A stretch of 64,000 bases of DNA from Halocaridina rubra (lineage: Eukaryota; Arthropoda; Malacostraca; Decapoda; Atyidae): NCBI GenBank assembly GCA_037179515.1, contig JAXCGZ010007634.1:1-64000 (forward strand), written 5' to 3'. The notes below the pieces were generated by a model, which searched no databases, was not told where the DNA came from, and was given only the letters and a program-made list of their open reading frames with translations. The number at the start of each line of letters is the position of its first letter. The stretch's first letter is position 1. Below, in pieces: positions 32,291-45,552 of this stretch. The position numbers and the translations under genes are program-made.

Positions 32291-33090
32291 ATATTCTCTA
32301 CCAGTGTGGTATTTGTATATTCTATCATTGCCTACCAGTGTAGTATGGCTATTCATTGCCTGTGTGGTATTAATGTATCGTAGCCGGCAGTATAGCACTG
32401 GTGTATTTGTAGTCGTAATCCACTGTTGTGTATTTAATTGTAGTTTTGCTGCCACCTTTGGCCAGGGCCTAAGCGTGCAAGGTGATAGATATGCGATGAT
32501 ACTTAACACTTAATCAGTTTAGAAGCTACATGGTTTATCTAGGCCTCAATGCCCCCATTACCTTAATGTAATGCTATCTTTATGGGCAACAACAATACTC
32601 TAACTTTTCCCGCCCGTGTCTGACCCTTTTTATAACCTCAGGTCAGGCACTTGGTCATGCTTACACCAATAGGATTTTAGAGAAGGGGGAACACCCAATA
32701 ACATATGAAGTGGGGGCGCCTAAAGAAAGCCAGTTTGGCCGCCAATTCTGGGCTTGGTTCAAAGAACAAGAGAAAACCGCTTGGGATTTCTAGCTTGCAC
32801 ATGGGACAGTCATGGGGGTTATTTATACGCCACTCCCTACAGCCCATTCCGGAAATACACTATTTCTGGTGAAGCATCAATTATCAACAAAAAGGATGGC
32901 TATCATCTGCTATTTACATATCATTCTAAAGCATAAACAGGGCATTGTTATCTGAGTGGCTTTCCTTTCTGTATTACATATTAAAGTTTCCCTATGCTCC
33001 TTTATGCATACTAAAGTTTCCTGAAAATTATTTCATTGTCAAGGGTAAACTCAATATATTTAGAACATGTCATTTCCAAGAAAGGCAAAC
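32291..33090. other. No gene seen
   Basis: AT-rich sequence with no recognisable coding, RNA or mobile-element signature. Small open frames here (60-107 codons) show no family motif. Confidence 0.6.
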
Positions 33091-33490
33091 AAAAGAAAAA
33101 TATGTTCTCACAACAATCATTCAAATTAAAGAATTTCAATTAGCAAAATAAAAACTGTCTAAACTAACTTTTCACAATTACATACTGCACCTATCAGTGA
33201 GTGGCAAAATTACTATTAGTTTATTACAGTAAAGAGAAACTAAACATTTTCACCTAAAACACAACTATTCAAAAATACACTTTAATATTAAAGAAAAAAA
33301 TATGTTCTCACAACAATCATTCTAATTAAAGAATTTCTATTAGCAAAATGAAAACTGTCTAAATTAGTATTCACAATTACATAAAGTAGCTATTAATGAG
33401 TGATAAAATGACTATTAGTTTATTACAGTGAGGAGAAACAAAACATTTTCATCTAAAAGACAACTATTCAATAATACACATTAATAATAA
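33091..33490. repeat. Tandem duplication, period 200 bp
   Basis: TATGTTCTCACAACAATCAT occurs at 33101 and again at 33301, and the surrounding sequence matches over two consecutive 200-bp units (GAATTTC.ATTAGCAAAAT, AAAACTGTCTAAA, TTTATTACAGT, CATTTTCA.CTAAAA). The copies differ at perhaps one site in ten. Confidence 0.88.
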
Positions 33491-33572
33491 AGAGAAATTA
33501 TTTTTAAAAAATGGCTACAGTACCCAATTACCATAAAAATACAGTTTCTAAGAGACAAACATCTAAAAATAC
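33478..33572. repeat. 95-bp dispersed repeat, copy 1
   Basis: Shares CATTAATAATAAAGAGAAAT, AATGGCTACAGTACCCAATT and TTTCTAAGAGACAAACATC with 35559-35655; nearly identical apart from the length of an A/T run. No coding content. Confidence 0.88.
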
Positions 33573-34910
33573 AACTATTCAATAATACACATTGTGGGGT
33601 TTTAGGATGCTAGAGTGTTTTTAAGATTCTGTTTTGCTAAGGGGACTCAAAGTACCGAGCTCGGTTAAGAGCTCACAAACAGACAGGACAGATATTTGTA
33701 CTTGAACACCCCATCTATATTACCATTAGTCGGTTAAATGAAACTCAAAATTCAACTTTCTTTTAATTTTGGAAATGCAATGACATTAAAAGAATTGAAT
33801 TAAATTTCTCCAAATTAAATTTTATGAAATGCTGCCTCGAATCCCGGAGGAGGTGAGCACGATTTCGTTTCCCGGCACCACGGACGTATGCCAAGACTTT
33901 GGCCTCAACTCGATGATTACCTCTGTCACACAGGCAGAGTAGAATACAGGACACTGCAATTTCAGAAACAGAAATGACACACTGTTTATAATGGGAAACT
34001 GAAAGCATGAGCACACATATAATGAGTTTCCAATGTCATTCTACTGGATGAATATATATAGGTTATTCACAGCTAACCAGAAATATTTATGCTACCATAA
34101 TAGCATACAAAACATTAATTCTTTACTGGTTTTAAAGAAAATAATATATTCACAATAAATGAAGAATAAGCAAGACAAATACAGTACTGTATGTATTCCT
34201 TAAATTGTGGGCAACCACAAAAGTTGCAATGCTTTTTACTGATATGCAATTAATATGGCAAAACACTCTATTTAGGATAAAGGAAGAATCTACGAGATAA
34301 ATACAGTATTCATTCCACTTTTAGTTATCAAGAACTTTGCAATGAAAAAAAAGGGTGCAAAACCACCTTTTGAGGTATTTGCAACTTATAACTCAAAACA
34401 CTTTATCCCCAACATATGAAGAATTAGCAAGATAAATACGGTATGCATTCATTAAATTGTGGTTAACAAGAAATATTTGCATAGCCAACTGGGAAAAATT
34501 ACCTTTTGAATATTTGCAATTTTGTTTTTTGGCAAATAGCTTTATTGACGAGTTTTTGGAGTAAAACACTTTATTTACGATGATAGAAAGGGGTGAAATG
34601 AAATTAGAAATTATTAGGAAGAGAGATAGATTTTTACGGGCTCATAACCAGTCTTCAGAGGATGAGATTTTCGTTTATCACATTCAGTGAAAAGAAACTT
34701 CTCAGCAATATATATCAGCTGTAATTTACAGGTTAAGGAATTAACTTTGGCATGTGAGATTCCAGTGTGGTAATCTACAAAATTTCGTGTGACTGGGAAT
34801 GGAATCTGAGAATAGAAATCCATAAGATTTATCCAGTAACGAATGTAACTAATTCTCGAAAATAAACCAATTTGCTTGACCCACGAGCTTTACCATACAC
34901 TATCCCTCAC
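33573..34910. other. No gene seen
   Basis: AT-rich non-coding sequence with a slightly GC-richer patch at 33830-33930. I recognise nothing in it. Confidence 0.55.
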
Positions 34911-34952
34911 CTTGCTGTGCTAGATGAATTCCTTGTTGTGCTAGATGAATTC
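34911..34952. repeat. 21-bp direct repeat, two copies
   Basis: Two adjacent 21-bp copies, CTTG(C/T)TGTGCTAGATGAATTC, with one mismatch. Confidence 0.9.
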
Positions 34953-35415
34953 CTGTGAAGATGCCACGTAATTAAGATTTGAAATAAACTTAGACTACCC
35001 AGGCGAGATGTTGCCTCTGGGCAGTCTCGGCGCCAAAAGAGAGCGTCTCCTTGTTCCTCGTGAGGTCATCTGTAGGAGACATTCCTAGAGCAGTAATTGG
35101 CTCTGATATCATTTTAAGGACTATTTTAGTGGTGGTCCCTGGCAGGCAATTATAGCAGAGATGCAAGGGAGAGACAGTATTTTTAGGTGCAACAAGTGGA
35201 AGAAAATAAAATAAAACGAGAATAATAATGAAAAGTTAGGTTACTGGTTATTTTTTTCTTAATTTTCTTGGCTCGTAGCAGACAGAAAAATAGGAGCAGC
35301 CTTTATATTGGGGCTATACTTCTACACGTACAAGAAGAGTAAATAAGCTATTTAAAATTAGCTATAAGCAAAAATACAAATTGCAAATAATCATAATCTG
35401 CGAAAGTCAAGAAGT
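34953..35415. other. No gene seen
   Basis: Non-coding; no motif recognised. Confidence 0.55.
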
Positions 35416-35497
35416 GGGAATTAATTTTTTTAGTTAGAAAATAACAGTTATGTTAAAGGGAATTATTTTTTTAGTTAGAAAATAACAGTTATGTTAC
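35416..35497. repeat. About 41-bp tandem duplication
   Basis: Two adjacent copies of a segment beginning GGGAATTA and ending AACAGTTATGTTA, differing by a 2-base indel. Confidence 0.9.
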
Positions 35498-35558
35498 TAA
35501 TTTATTTAATAAGGCATCTAACAGCCTCTGTTGACATTGAGCGAAACACTCTGTCACA

Positions 35559-35655
35559 CACATTAATAATAAAGAGAAATTATTTAAAAAAAATGGCTAC
35601 AGTACCCAATTACCATAAAAATACAGTTTCTAAGAGACAAACATCTAAAAATACT
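35559..35655. repeat. 95-bp dispersed repeat, copy 2
   Basis: Near-identical to 33478-33572 in the same orientation, about 2.1 kb away. Confidence 0.88.
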
Positions 35656-35764
35656 CATCAGTGAAAGAAAGATTATTATACTATTATATCAAAACACAAA
35701 CACTCTTTGTAAATGACAATTATCTAATAATGCTCATAAATCATAGTATCAAGTATCGAAAATT

Positions 35765-35832
35765 GCCGGTCTTTGGACAAGGGCCCGTGCCAACACGAGG
35801 TTGGCTTTAATCTCAAACAACAAAAACAACAG
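35765..35832 (+). repeat. Possible 3' end of a short interspersed element
   Basis: A GC-richer motif (GGGCCCGTGCCAACACGAGG) followed by an A-rich tail of CAAACAACAAAAACAACA. A compact GC-rich body with an A/C-rich tail is a common form of SINE 3' ends. No Pol III box is visible here, so the call is weak. Confidence 0.3.
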
Positions 35833-36021
35833 CTCATAAATGATTCAATGACACTTACTACATTAAAACTAGGGTAACTGTCTTACTTATATCTATATAT
35901 TAACTCTAGGGGAGGCATTGAGGATTTCTTAATTTAAATCTTATAATCTAGAAAAAAAATAACTCAGGATTGGTATTCTGAAAAATATAAAAACAAAATA
36001 TTATACGGTACATGGTTTCGC

Positions 36022-36275
36022 TGTGGGGAATTTTCAGTTTCCCATTATGTTTTATTCTGTGGGAAATGTCTCTCTCTCACTTACTTTTATCTTATTAGGA
36101 ATTTTCTATATCCCTTTTCATTTCATCTAAATTTTTCATATAAAAGAAAAGTGGGGAATTTTCAGTTTCTCCTGTTATGTTTTATTCTATGGCAAATGTC
36201 TCTCTCTCTCACTTTCTTTTATCTTATTAGGAATTTTCCATATCCTTTTCTATTTCATCTAAATTATTCACTGCT
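36022..36275. repeat. Tandem duplication, period 129 bp
   Basis: GTGGGGAATTTTCAGTTTC begins at 36022 and at 36151, and the following TTATGTTTTATTCT, AAATGTCTCTCTCTC and CTTATTAGGAATTTTC segments match in both units. A 189-codon open frame starting at 36151 lies across this and has no family motif. Confidence 0.88.
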
Positions 36276-37261
36276 TTTGCATTCCCACATGCCCTTTGTC
36301 CCCATATGGAGTCCCTCTTTTTGGGGTATTGCTAGTTACTGTGCCAACACCACGCCTTTTTCCATCATCCCCTCACTTCTACGCTGTAAGATAGGTCCAG
36401 GTTGTAACCATGGCTGGCCCAGGAATCCTGCTTCTGGTGGCTGGCCAGACAACAGAACAGCGCAGATATATCTTTCGCATGCCTATTCCACCTGCGTTGA
36501 TTCGAATCTCGAGGCAGTCATATTGATATTTTTCCTCCCACAACACCTATCCCCCGTATATGCATCTCCCTCTCAAGCTCAAATTCTGAAATTAGAATGG
36601 CCAGGAGAAGATACTAGGGCCGGAAAACAGGCCCTAATGTCGCTATTACAAATGCAGGAAAGGCTAGATATCACCTCTGGGTACGAACAATTGCCATATG
36701 TAAACACACAAAGAGTATAATGCGCTTCCCCTGTATCTGCAAGCGCTTGCAATCTCTCCAATGGGTAAAAGGGACTCGTATGCTAAAATTGCCGATCAGG
36801 GCTTTGTGAAAATAGGGTGGTAGTTGTAAGTATATGTCTATGCCATGCAGAGATTTAATTCTAGATACTTAGGAAGTAGCTGAGTAACTGCTAGATCATC
36901 TCTACATGACATTAGTATGCTATAGATATCAAAAAGAAAAGTCACAAAATTCTGAGAACAGCCACTAAAGAAATATTCTTATTAGCAGTGACTACAGTAA
37001 CATCAAGCATGGATTCAAGATAAAAGATACAAATCATTTGGTTACTGCTGATAGAATTTACTAAAATAACAATTATGCAAAAGCCCATGGATTAATAGCA
37101 ACAATAATAGCTAACATGATAATAACAATGCTACTCAGGCATAGCAGCACATATGCAATCGAGACTGGTATTTCGAAGTAAGAACAGTCTTGAACTCATA
37201 CTTCACAATGATGCTCTTTCTAACACTGTCTCCTTTGACTGTTCGAATTTCTGCAGTCATA
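36276..37261. other. No gene seen
   Basis: Non-coding sequence without recognisable elements. Confidence 0.5.
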
Positions 37262-37697
<436 letters not shown>

Positions 37698-37978
37698 GGA
37701 GCATAAGCATCAACTTTCTGGTTCCCCACTTTGTAACTGGGAGTTTTATCTACTTTTTAAAACAGTCGCAATGTGTGGCAGAAAAACTCATATAATAAAC
37801 AGTTCTACTGATGTCTTATCAGTATTTATGCAATATCAGCATGCAAAATCTTATCAGCTGAAATAAAACTTGGGCACACTTATCATCTAGCAATTTGCAA
37901 AGTAATCTAAAAAGAATCAATTATCATAATACTCTGTCAACATAGAGAAATAACATTGTTCAGTATGTAAAGGGTAAA

Positions 37979-37980
<2 letters not shown>

Positions 37981-38070
<90 letters not shown>
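37981..38070. repeat. (GA)n microsatellite
   Basis: Forty-five GA dinucleotides without interruption. Confidence 0.98.
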
Positions 38071-38073
<3 letters not shown>

Positions 38074-38885
38074 TATGTTTTTCTTAAAAAAAAAACATAT
38101 AATTTTTGCTTATATAGCCCTTTTTATGACTTGACTTCCTGCCCAACTATACAAGTGGACAGAGCGCAACTGCAATCATTTTCTAACATCTAAAGAAAAA
38201 TAAAAAACAAAATAACTTAGTGTACAACTGCAGAAACATCGAAGTACAAATACATTCCTTTCTGTATAACATTACAAAGGATTTTACTGAAATGAGCATA
38301 CACATCCTTGTCTGTTATGACAATCTTTTCTCATTCTATAAATCAGAGGGTTGAGTCGAAGCACACACTCGCTATATGTCAACATACCCCTGATGAAATC
38401 AAAGCAACATACTAGAATCATATGTGATATAACTCTACTACTATCAACAAAATTACAATTATCTTGTATTAATAAATGACTTAAAAGGACTTAAATATCA
38501 TTATTTCTAAATTTCAAACTCAACATATAAGCTCTGAGAATCTCAATTATCTTAATTAGCTCAATGGTAATTATAAATTTCATGACAATGATAGTAATTA
38601 ACAATAATTATCTCTCGATAATCTTTATCAAAACTCTTTAATTATAATATATCAAAGGGATAACGATATTAAAGTTTTCTTCAACCCCAAAAAAAACATA
38701 TAACAAAAATGGAAATCTGAAAAAAATATAAAAAGTTTGTCTCTGTGTATGCGGCAATGAAATAAAGTATCATATTTCATTTGCAACATTAAAGAATGCA
38801 TTTTGCTTAAGTTTCATGATCATTTAAGGAGTTGTACATGAAAAATTAATATATATATATTCTTTTACTATCTCAACTTTGACTT
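38071..38885. other. No gene seen
   Basis: AT-rich non-coding sequence between the (GA)n run and copy B of the dispersed repeat. Confidence 0.55.
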
Positions 38886-41470
38886 TTTTCGAGGGACTAT
38901 TCAACAGAACTACCTCAAGAGACAGGGGAGAGTTATACATTTTTCTCCTTTTCATACTTACAATCAGGTAGGTACTTAACTAACTTCCCTTTTACTCTCT
39001 TTCCTTTTCCTATCCAAAAATATTGCCCAATATCTGTCTTCTGTCCTTCAACTGGCTAGCTTTCGCGGGGAGTTTTGCGTGTAGGAGCTGTTCCTCCCCT
39101 GTCTCTTTGGTTTCTGGATCAACTTCATCTCTTTCAAATACAGAAAACGGCTGTTTGACATGCTTGTTGTCATTTCTTGTGAATTCACACTCCCTTCTTC
39201 ATGACCAAGCTGAAATAATTTCAAACATTATCATGTCTAAAACTTGCTACGTTTTATTTTATCTATCTAACATACCACTTCGGACAAATAATGTGTATAC
39301 TGCAGCTGGGAAGGAAAATAAAGAATCATACATAGATTCACGTCCTTTATCACGTAATAACTATCTTGAAATCTCGGAAATCGAATAATAATCTCATTGG
39401 CGAGTAGGGGACAAAGCAAAAATAAAACAATCTCGGCATCCCAACCATATCTGGGCAGGTAGAGAATCACTTTCTCAAAAATATCCCACAATAGATATTG
39501 CAACAGCACATCACCTCCCATAAAAGTACAGTGATATGGTGGATAAAGACACGGTGGAGCAGGGGAAGGATCCTCGCAGACTCCTCCGCCATCATGCTTC
39601 CCCAACAGACTTTCCCGCGATTTCACCCACGAGAACAACCCCCCCATTATACCCCCGGTCAGGCATAACCATTCTCTCCCGCAAGCGCTTCACATTCAAA
39701 CTCGCATTCCCTTTCTTCCTGAGTACTTCCCCCCCCCCCTTTCCACTCACTCTGAAGGAGTGCGTGGGTGAAATCTCGGTTGGGCCGCATGGTCACATGA
39801 CTTCGTCACCAGTCCTAGGTACCCATCTATTCCCACAAGGGTGTGTTAAGGCTACACAATAACTTTCCTTCTTCCCCTTTTGGCTACGTTAGGGCTACAC
39901 TGAAACCTCCCTACCCCAGCACAGCACAAATTCGCTCGATTCTGCTTTTCCCCGCCCGCTTAGCGTGAAAATATAAAAACTCATATATAAATAATATCAC
40001 AAAAGTTTTTTATTCTTCAAAAATATATCATTTTAATATCAAGTTCTTAATAAAAAAAAAAAAAGACATTAGAAGAACGATCTGTCATCTCTGGTAAAAA
40101 AAATTTTCATGCCAAAATATTACACCGGCAAAAGAAAAGAAAAGAAAGGGACCTTGAAAACAGGTACAAGGATTTTCTCACTCGATATCTTACACTTTAA
40201 GAAATTAATAAAAAAATTATTTTATTCATACATTAAACCTTCTCAATTAAAATCAATACATTTGCCCTCTTAAAAATAACTTAGGCATTGATACAAGTAA
40301 ATTGAACACCCTTCAAACGCAATTTCTCGTTATATCATTCAAATAATAACAAAAATGAAGCTTATTACTGCTTATAGCTATTAGTGCAAATTATCCATGT
40401 TAGTAATGGGTACAGAAATTCTACTTTTATTAACTTACTAGGGCCACACCCCTCATAAGCAGGTTGGCTGAGTCAAAGCATAACTACAAGTAAAATGGCG
40501 GCATTCGCTGACCTCAATTTCTTTTGATAATTGTCCCATTACACACTGGATACAGATCACAAGTACTTAGCTATTTTGAGAAACTGCTTGAAGAACATCA
40601 GGGCGAAAGACAATGGAGGAGAGGGTTCTTCTTTCTTCTGGGCTCAGGAGGTTCCCACCAACTTCTCCATCTCTCTCGTAAAATTGACGAATTGCCATCT
40701 TCTTGGTTGGACCTGGCAACATATACTTCTTGTAAGGGGCTTTTTCACTCAAAGCCCCGGTCACACTTCGGCTCACTGTGACAGTGGCGTCCATGAAGGC
40801 GCTCATTGGCCTTTTACTGCTGGGGGCCTTGCTAACACGGGGGCAGGGGAGAGTGACTGGATCTGGTAACATGATACTGTCGGAGAAGAGGGAGCTTACT
40901 TTCTCAGCGTCACTCTCTCACTGCTTGTAGTCATCTAGAAGTTTCTTCATCATTCGATTATTTCTTCCATAGATGTTTTATATTTATTTCTTCTTCATTT
41001 TCAATTCTTCTTTCTCTTCATTGAAGTATCGGCGTGGATTGATCCTGAGCTGTTCACCAATGTGGTGTGAACATTATTCCACCGAGTGTCACCAATGTGG
41101 TGGGATTTTCATCCCACTATTCTACACCATTAATTGTGGTTTTATTCATATGGTAGTGTGGTTGGTGATAACAGATAAGCATCTTCTTTATAGGGGTTCA
41201 TTTCTAGATTAACAATTAATTCCTCAGAGCTCCAATTCCTACAGTTCCTGTTACGAACGATTCCAGATTCCCTCCCCCAAGGGGGAGACTGTTAAGCTGT
41301 GGATGTGACATCTGCCCCGGACAAGGTCTGACCTCAACCTGACTCTCTGTCGCTGCTCATGGCGGTCGATGGGTATCGAGCGCGTCACTGACACCCGGCA
41401 CATATAGGAATCTATGAAATGCCTTGCGAGGCTATAGGCATCTTTAATTGCCTTACGACAGTTGTACTGA
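38886..41470 (+). repeat. Dispersed 2.6-kb repeat, copy B (LTR-element-like end)
   Basis: Second copy of the sequence at 28819-31240. Its right part has a clean purine run AAGGGGGAGAC just before TGTTAAGCTGTGGATGTGAC at about 41291, which looks like a polypurine tract and LTR start. AATAAA lies about 210 bp further on (about 41503), where a poly(A) signal would be expected in an LTR. It is longer than copy A by small insertions. No protease, integrase or reverse transcriptase is visible. An alternative is a large non-autonomous DNA element; I saw no terminal inverted repeats. Confidence 0.65.
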
Positions 41471-41636
41471 TAAGAGTCTTAAGTCACACTCTAATAATAA
41501 AGATTGAGAATAGATAAAAGTATGTAATAGCTGTACATACTTATAATAACTAAGCGAATACATATATAATGCTTGAATAATGATATAAATAAAGTAAGTT
41601 TATTTAGAGGTTGAATAATTTCAAATGAAGCACTTC

Positions 41637-41639
<3 letters not shown>

Positions 41640-41710
<71 letters not shown>
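41640..41710. repeat. (GA)n microsatellite
   Basis: GA run of about 70 bp with one extra G. Confidence 0.97.
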
Positions 41711-41713
<3 letters not shown>

Positions 41714-41941
41714 CATATTCGGTAAGTACAACCGCACTCATCAACTGTTAGGACAGAAAACCACAAAATAAGCATCCAAGAACATTGACTGAAAACACTT
41801 GCACAAAAATTATGCTGACACCTGTTTTCGAAAAATGTCCAATCTTGGTTGTTTCTCTGGTTGATTCCACAGGGAAACACTGAAAAAAAAATTAGAAAAA
41901 AATTGCTTTAGAAATATGTAAAATGAAGAATAAATATGTTC

Positions 41942-42004
41942 TGTCTATCTATATATCTGTCTGTCTATCTATCCATCTATCTATCTATCTATCTATCTAT
42001 CTAT
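41942..42004. repeat. (CTAT)n microsatellite
   Basis: CTAT tetranucleotides with CTGT and CCAT variants in the left half, pure CTAT in the right half. Confidence 0.95.
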
Positions 42005-42379
42005 TACTTCTGTCAATGAGCTCTGCTGCCTTTATGGGAGAATCTCTTTATATTCTTTTCAAAGAAAATATTCAAAGAATGGTGTCCTGTGACTTGCGTA
42101 GGTACTATAATCCTCTTTGATGCTAAGTTCTTGCAAATATCAAACCGTACAATCATTCCCCCAAAAAACAAAGGAATTTTCCCCATCTTTCACATCTTTA
42201 GGAGGATGCGTTTACAGTTATTGTTAAATGTGGGTAATAACAAATACACACTGGGAGTCTAGATCATAAACAAATTCCCATTCAATTAAGGACATTTTTT
42301 TTTCATATTCTGAACAGTAAAACTAAAAATATGTATATATATATGAGCACACATGCATCTACATTCAATTATACGTTAC
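42005..42379. other. No gene seen
   Basis: Non-coding; no element recognised. Confidence 0.5.
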
Positions 42380-42399
42380 TTATATATATATATATATAA

Positions 42400-42494
<95 letters not shown>
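42380..42494. repeat. (AT)n microsatellite
   Basis: AT run with one AAATGT interruption at about 42398; it abuts the 5' end of the LINE that follows. Confidence 0.96.
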
Positions 42495-42497
<3 letters not shown>

Positions 42498-44373
42498 GCA
42501 GCGTAAAAGTAGGGAAAAGTATGAAAGATATAGGGAGAAAAATGTGGAAACCAAGCGGAAGGTAGAGGAAGAGAAGAGGTTGGCATATGTTAGGTGGGGA
42601 CAGGATTTTAGTAAGTCATATGAGGAGAATAAAAAGAAGTTTTGGAAAGAAGTTAAGAGAGTAAGGAAGGGTGGATCGAGGATGGAAGAGACAGTGAAAG
42701 ATGTGAATGGACAGATGTTAAGAGGGAACGATGCAAGGAAAAGATGGGCAGAATATTTTGTGTGCTTGCTGAATGTTGATGAAGATAGAGAGGCAGCTAT
42801 AGTGACAGTGGGGGGGTTCAAGGGCCAGTAATGGGAGATGAAAATGAGAGAGAAATTACAAGATAGGAGGTGAAAAGGGTTTTGTATGAAGCGAAAGCAG
42901 GTAAAGCACCTGGAATGGATGGTGTGATAGCGGAGATGTTGAAAGAAGGGGGTATGACTGCATTGGAATGGTTAGTGAGAGTGTTTACTATATGCTTTAT
43001 GTTGTCATTGGTGCCAGTGGAATGGGTGATTGCCTGTATAGTGCCCCTATACAAAGGTAAGGGAGATGTGTATGAATGTAGTAATTTTAGGGGTATAAGT
43101 TTGTTGAGTGTGGTAGGAAAAATGTATGGTAGGATACTGGTTAATAGGATTAGGGATAAGACAGAATATATGATCACGGAAGTGCAGAGTGGTTTTAGGA
43201 GAGGTAGAGGCTGTATAGATCAGATTTTTATAGTTAGGCAGGTATGTGAGAAATATTTAGCAAAGGGTTAGGATGTGTATTTTGCATTTTTGGATCTGGA
43301 GAGAGCATATGATAGTGTTGATAGAGAGGCTATGTGGAATGTTTTGAGATGATATGGAATTAATGATAAATTGTTGCTTGCAGTGAAGAGTTTGTATGAG
43401 GGCAGTAGAGCTTGTGTTAGGGTAGGGAATGAAGTGAGTGAGTGGTTTCCAGTGAGTGTGACACTGAGACAGGGATGTGTGATGTCACCATGGCTATTAA
43501 ATTTGTATATTGATGGAGTTGTAAGAGAAGTGAATGAGTGAGTGCGTGGTCGAGGTTTGAGAATGGTAGATGGGGATGATAACGAGTGGGAGCTGAATCA
43601 GTTGCTGTTTGCAGATGATACTGTGGTGGTGGCAGATTCAGAGGAAAAGCTGTGTCAGTTAGTGTCAAAATTTGGAATGGCGTGTGAGAGAAGGAAGTTG
43701 CGAGAGAATGTGGGAGAGAAAGGTCATGAGGTGTACAAGAAATGAGGATGGTACTGGATTGAATGTTATATTGAATGAAGAGACACTTGAGGAGGTTAAT
43801 CAATTCAAGTATTTAGGTTCGGTTATAGCTGCAAATGGTGTAGTTGAAGCAGATGTGTACAGAGTGAATGAAGGATGTAAAGTGTTGGGTGCATTGAAAG
43901 AAGTGATGAAGAATAGAGGGTTGGAAATGAATGTTAAGAAAGTTTTGTATGAGAAAGTGGTTGTGCCAACTGTGATGTATGGATCAGACTTATGGGGTAT
44001 GAAAGTACGTGAGAGACGGAAACTAAATGTGTTTGAGATGAAATGCCTGAGGAGTATGATTGGTGTATCTCGATTGGATAGGGTTAGGAATGAAGTGGTG
44101 AGAGCAAGAATGGGTGTGAGGAGAGAAATTGCAGGCAGACTAGATATGAATGTTCTGAGATGGTTTGGCCATGTGGAAAGGATGGCTGATGAAAGGCTGC
44201 TGAAAAAGGTGATGAATGCGAGAGTTGATGGGAGAAATGCTAAAGGGAGGCCTAGGTTTGGGTGAATGGATGGAGTAAGAAGAGCCCTGAATAATAGGAG
44301 GATGGATGTGAGGGAAGCAAGCGAGCGTGCTAGGAATAGGAATGAGTGGCGAGCGATTGTGACGCAGCTCTGA
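42495..44373 (+). pseudogene. Broken non-LTR retrotransposon (reverse transcriptase)
   Basis: Reverse transcriptase of a LINE, read over three frame segments. A Lys/Glu-rich linker comes first (42495-42830). Then AKAGKAPGMDGV and IVPLYKGKGDVYECSNFRG mark the fingers, and FLDLERAYDSVD marks catalytic block A. TLRQGCVMSPWL and LLFADDTVVVADS give an intact FADD box at about 43613. FKYLGSVIAANG and a C-terminal part with VPTVMYGSDLWGMK and WFGHVERMADERLLKKVM follow. Damage seen: a frame change near 42830, in-frame stops near 43269, 43350 and 43539, a frame change near 43720, and a stop at 44263. No endonuclease domain precedes it, so it is 5'-truncated at the (AT)n run. The end at 44373 is taken from the last codons in frame with the C-terminal part (RNEWRAIVTQL). 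Clade not assigned. Confidence 0.88.
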
Positions 44374-44619
44374 TGGGCATCTGCTGTTACCACGGGGCTG
44401 TATCTTACAGAGGTAGCCTTGTGGTAGGGGCAGTAGGAGGAGTTGGAGTTGTGAAGCGACACAGGTTGTGGAAGAGCCGGGAGGATGGGCTGTGGCACTC
44501 CAGCAGTGCCATCTGAACGGTCGCTAGTTCCCTCGTCATTGCCCATAGAGCAAAGTAATCCCCTTATTGTTTTCCTTTCTTGATGTCGGCTACCCCCCGA
44601 TTAAAGGGGAAACAGCCAA

Positions 44620-44623
<4 letters not shown>
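44374..44623 (+). repeat. 3' UTR of the preceding LINE
   Basis: GC-richer non-coding tail following the last LINE codons (ACGGGGCTG, GTAGCCTTGTGGTAGGGGC), running into AAGGTAAATATAT and the (AT)n array. Non-LTR elements of this sort end in short simple repeats, which fits. Confidence 0.55.

Positions 44624-44711
<88 letters not shown>
44624..44711. repeat. (AT)n microsatellite at a LINE 3' end
   Basis: AT run of about 88 bp separating the end of one LINE from the start of the next. Confidence 0.97.
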
Positions 44712-44715
<4 letters not shown>

Positions 44716-44832
44716 CAGCCACTGAGGGGGGCAACCCAGCCTCAACTTGGTACCGGTCCCAAGCCCTGGTAGATGGGGAGGGTTGGCATCAGGAAAGGCA
44801 TCCGGCCATAAAAATTTTGCCAAAACCAAAAT

Positions 44833-45552
44833 ATGGCCAGTACAGATAACGAGAATAATCACCATACTAGGGCATTCCCCTTAGGCGACGCATTGGGGCT
44901 TCGCCTGACCCCTCCGGAAAGACAGCAAGGGCTACCCAGTCATGGGCAGGCTGGGTTAAAGAGACAAGCTCGAGGGAGAGTGTCAGAGGTGGTGCTGCAG
45001 GTGGGCACTCTTAATGTGGGGACGATGACTGGGAAGGGGCGAGAATTGGTGGACCTGATGGAGAGGAGGAGACTTGGAGTGCTGTGTGTGCAGGAGACCA
45101 GGTGGAAAGGAAATAAGGCGAGGGAACTGGGTGAGGGTTGCAATTTGTTCTATAGTGGAGCAAATTCGGAAGGGAGGAATGGTGTAGGAATAATACTATC
45201 CAAAGACCTGAAGGAAAGCTTACTTGGTGTGAATAGAAAGAGTGACAGAATTATGAGTTTAAAGCTGGGACTGGGAGAAACAGTAGTCAATTTGGTATGT
45301 GCCTATGCCCCACAAACTGGTTGTACAGTGCAGGTGAAGGATGCATTTTGGGAGGTGATGGGCCAGGAGCTTAGAACAATTCCTATGAGGGAGAGGGTAA
45401 TTTTGGGAGGAGATCTGAATGGCCACTTGGAAATTGGGAGGGCTGGGATAGGTGGAGTTCATGGGGGCTGGGGGGTGGGCGAGAGAAATGAGGGGGGAGA
45501 GAGAGTGACTGATTTTGCAGTGGCATTTGATCTTGGTCAACACATTCTATGA
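44833..45552 (+). pseudogene. RTE endonuclease domain (apurinic-endonuclease-like)
   Basis: Reading from the first Met, the frame gives TLNVGTMTGKGRELVDLMER (N-terminal EEP motif), LGVLCVQETRWKG (the catalytic Glu in QETRW), GVGIILSK, NLVCAYAPQTG and VILGGDLNGHLE (catalytic Asp and Asn in GDLN). These are the endonuclease/exonuclease/phosphatase motifs that nick target DNA to prime reverse transcription. The frame stops at 45550; the matching continuation (IDLLLCRRDHLKE) is in the +2 frame from about 45540, so there is a frame change here. The terminal SDH-type motif appears altered: I read VAVQHRLVV. Confidence 0.85.

Noticed and set aside
36151..36720. 189-codon open frame
   Set aside because: It starts inside a local 129-bp tandem duplication and has no family motif and no splice or promoter context.
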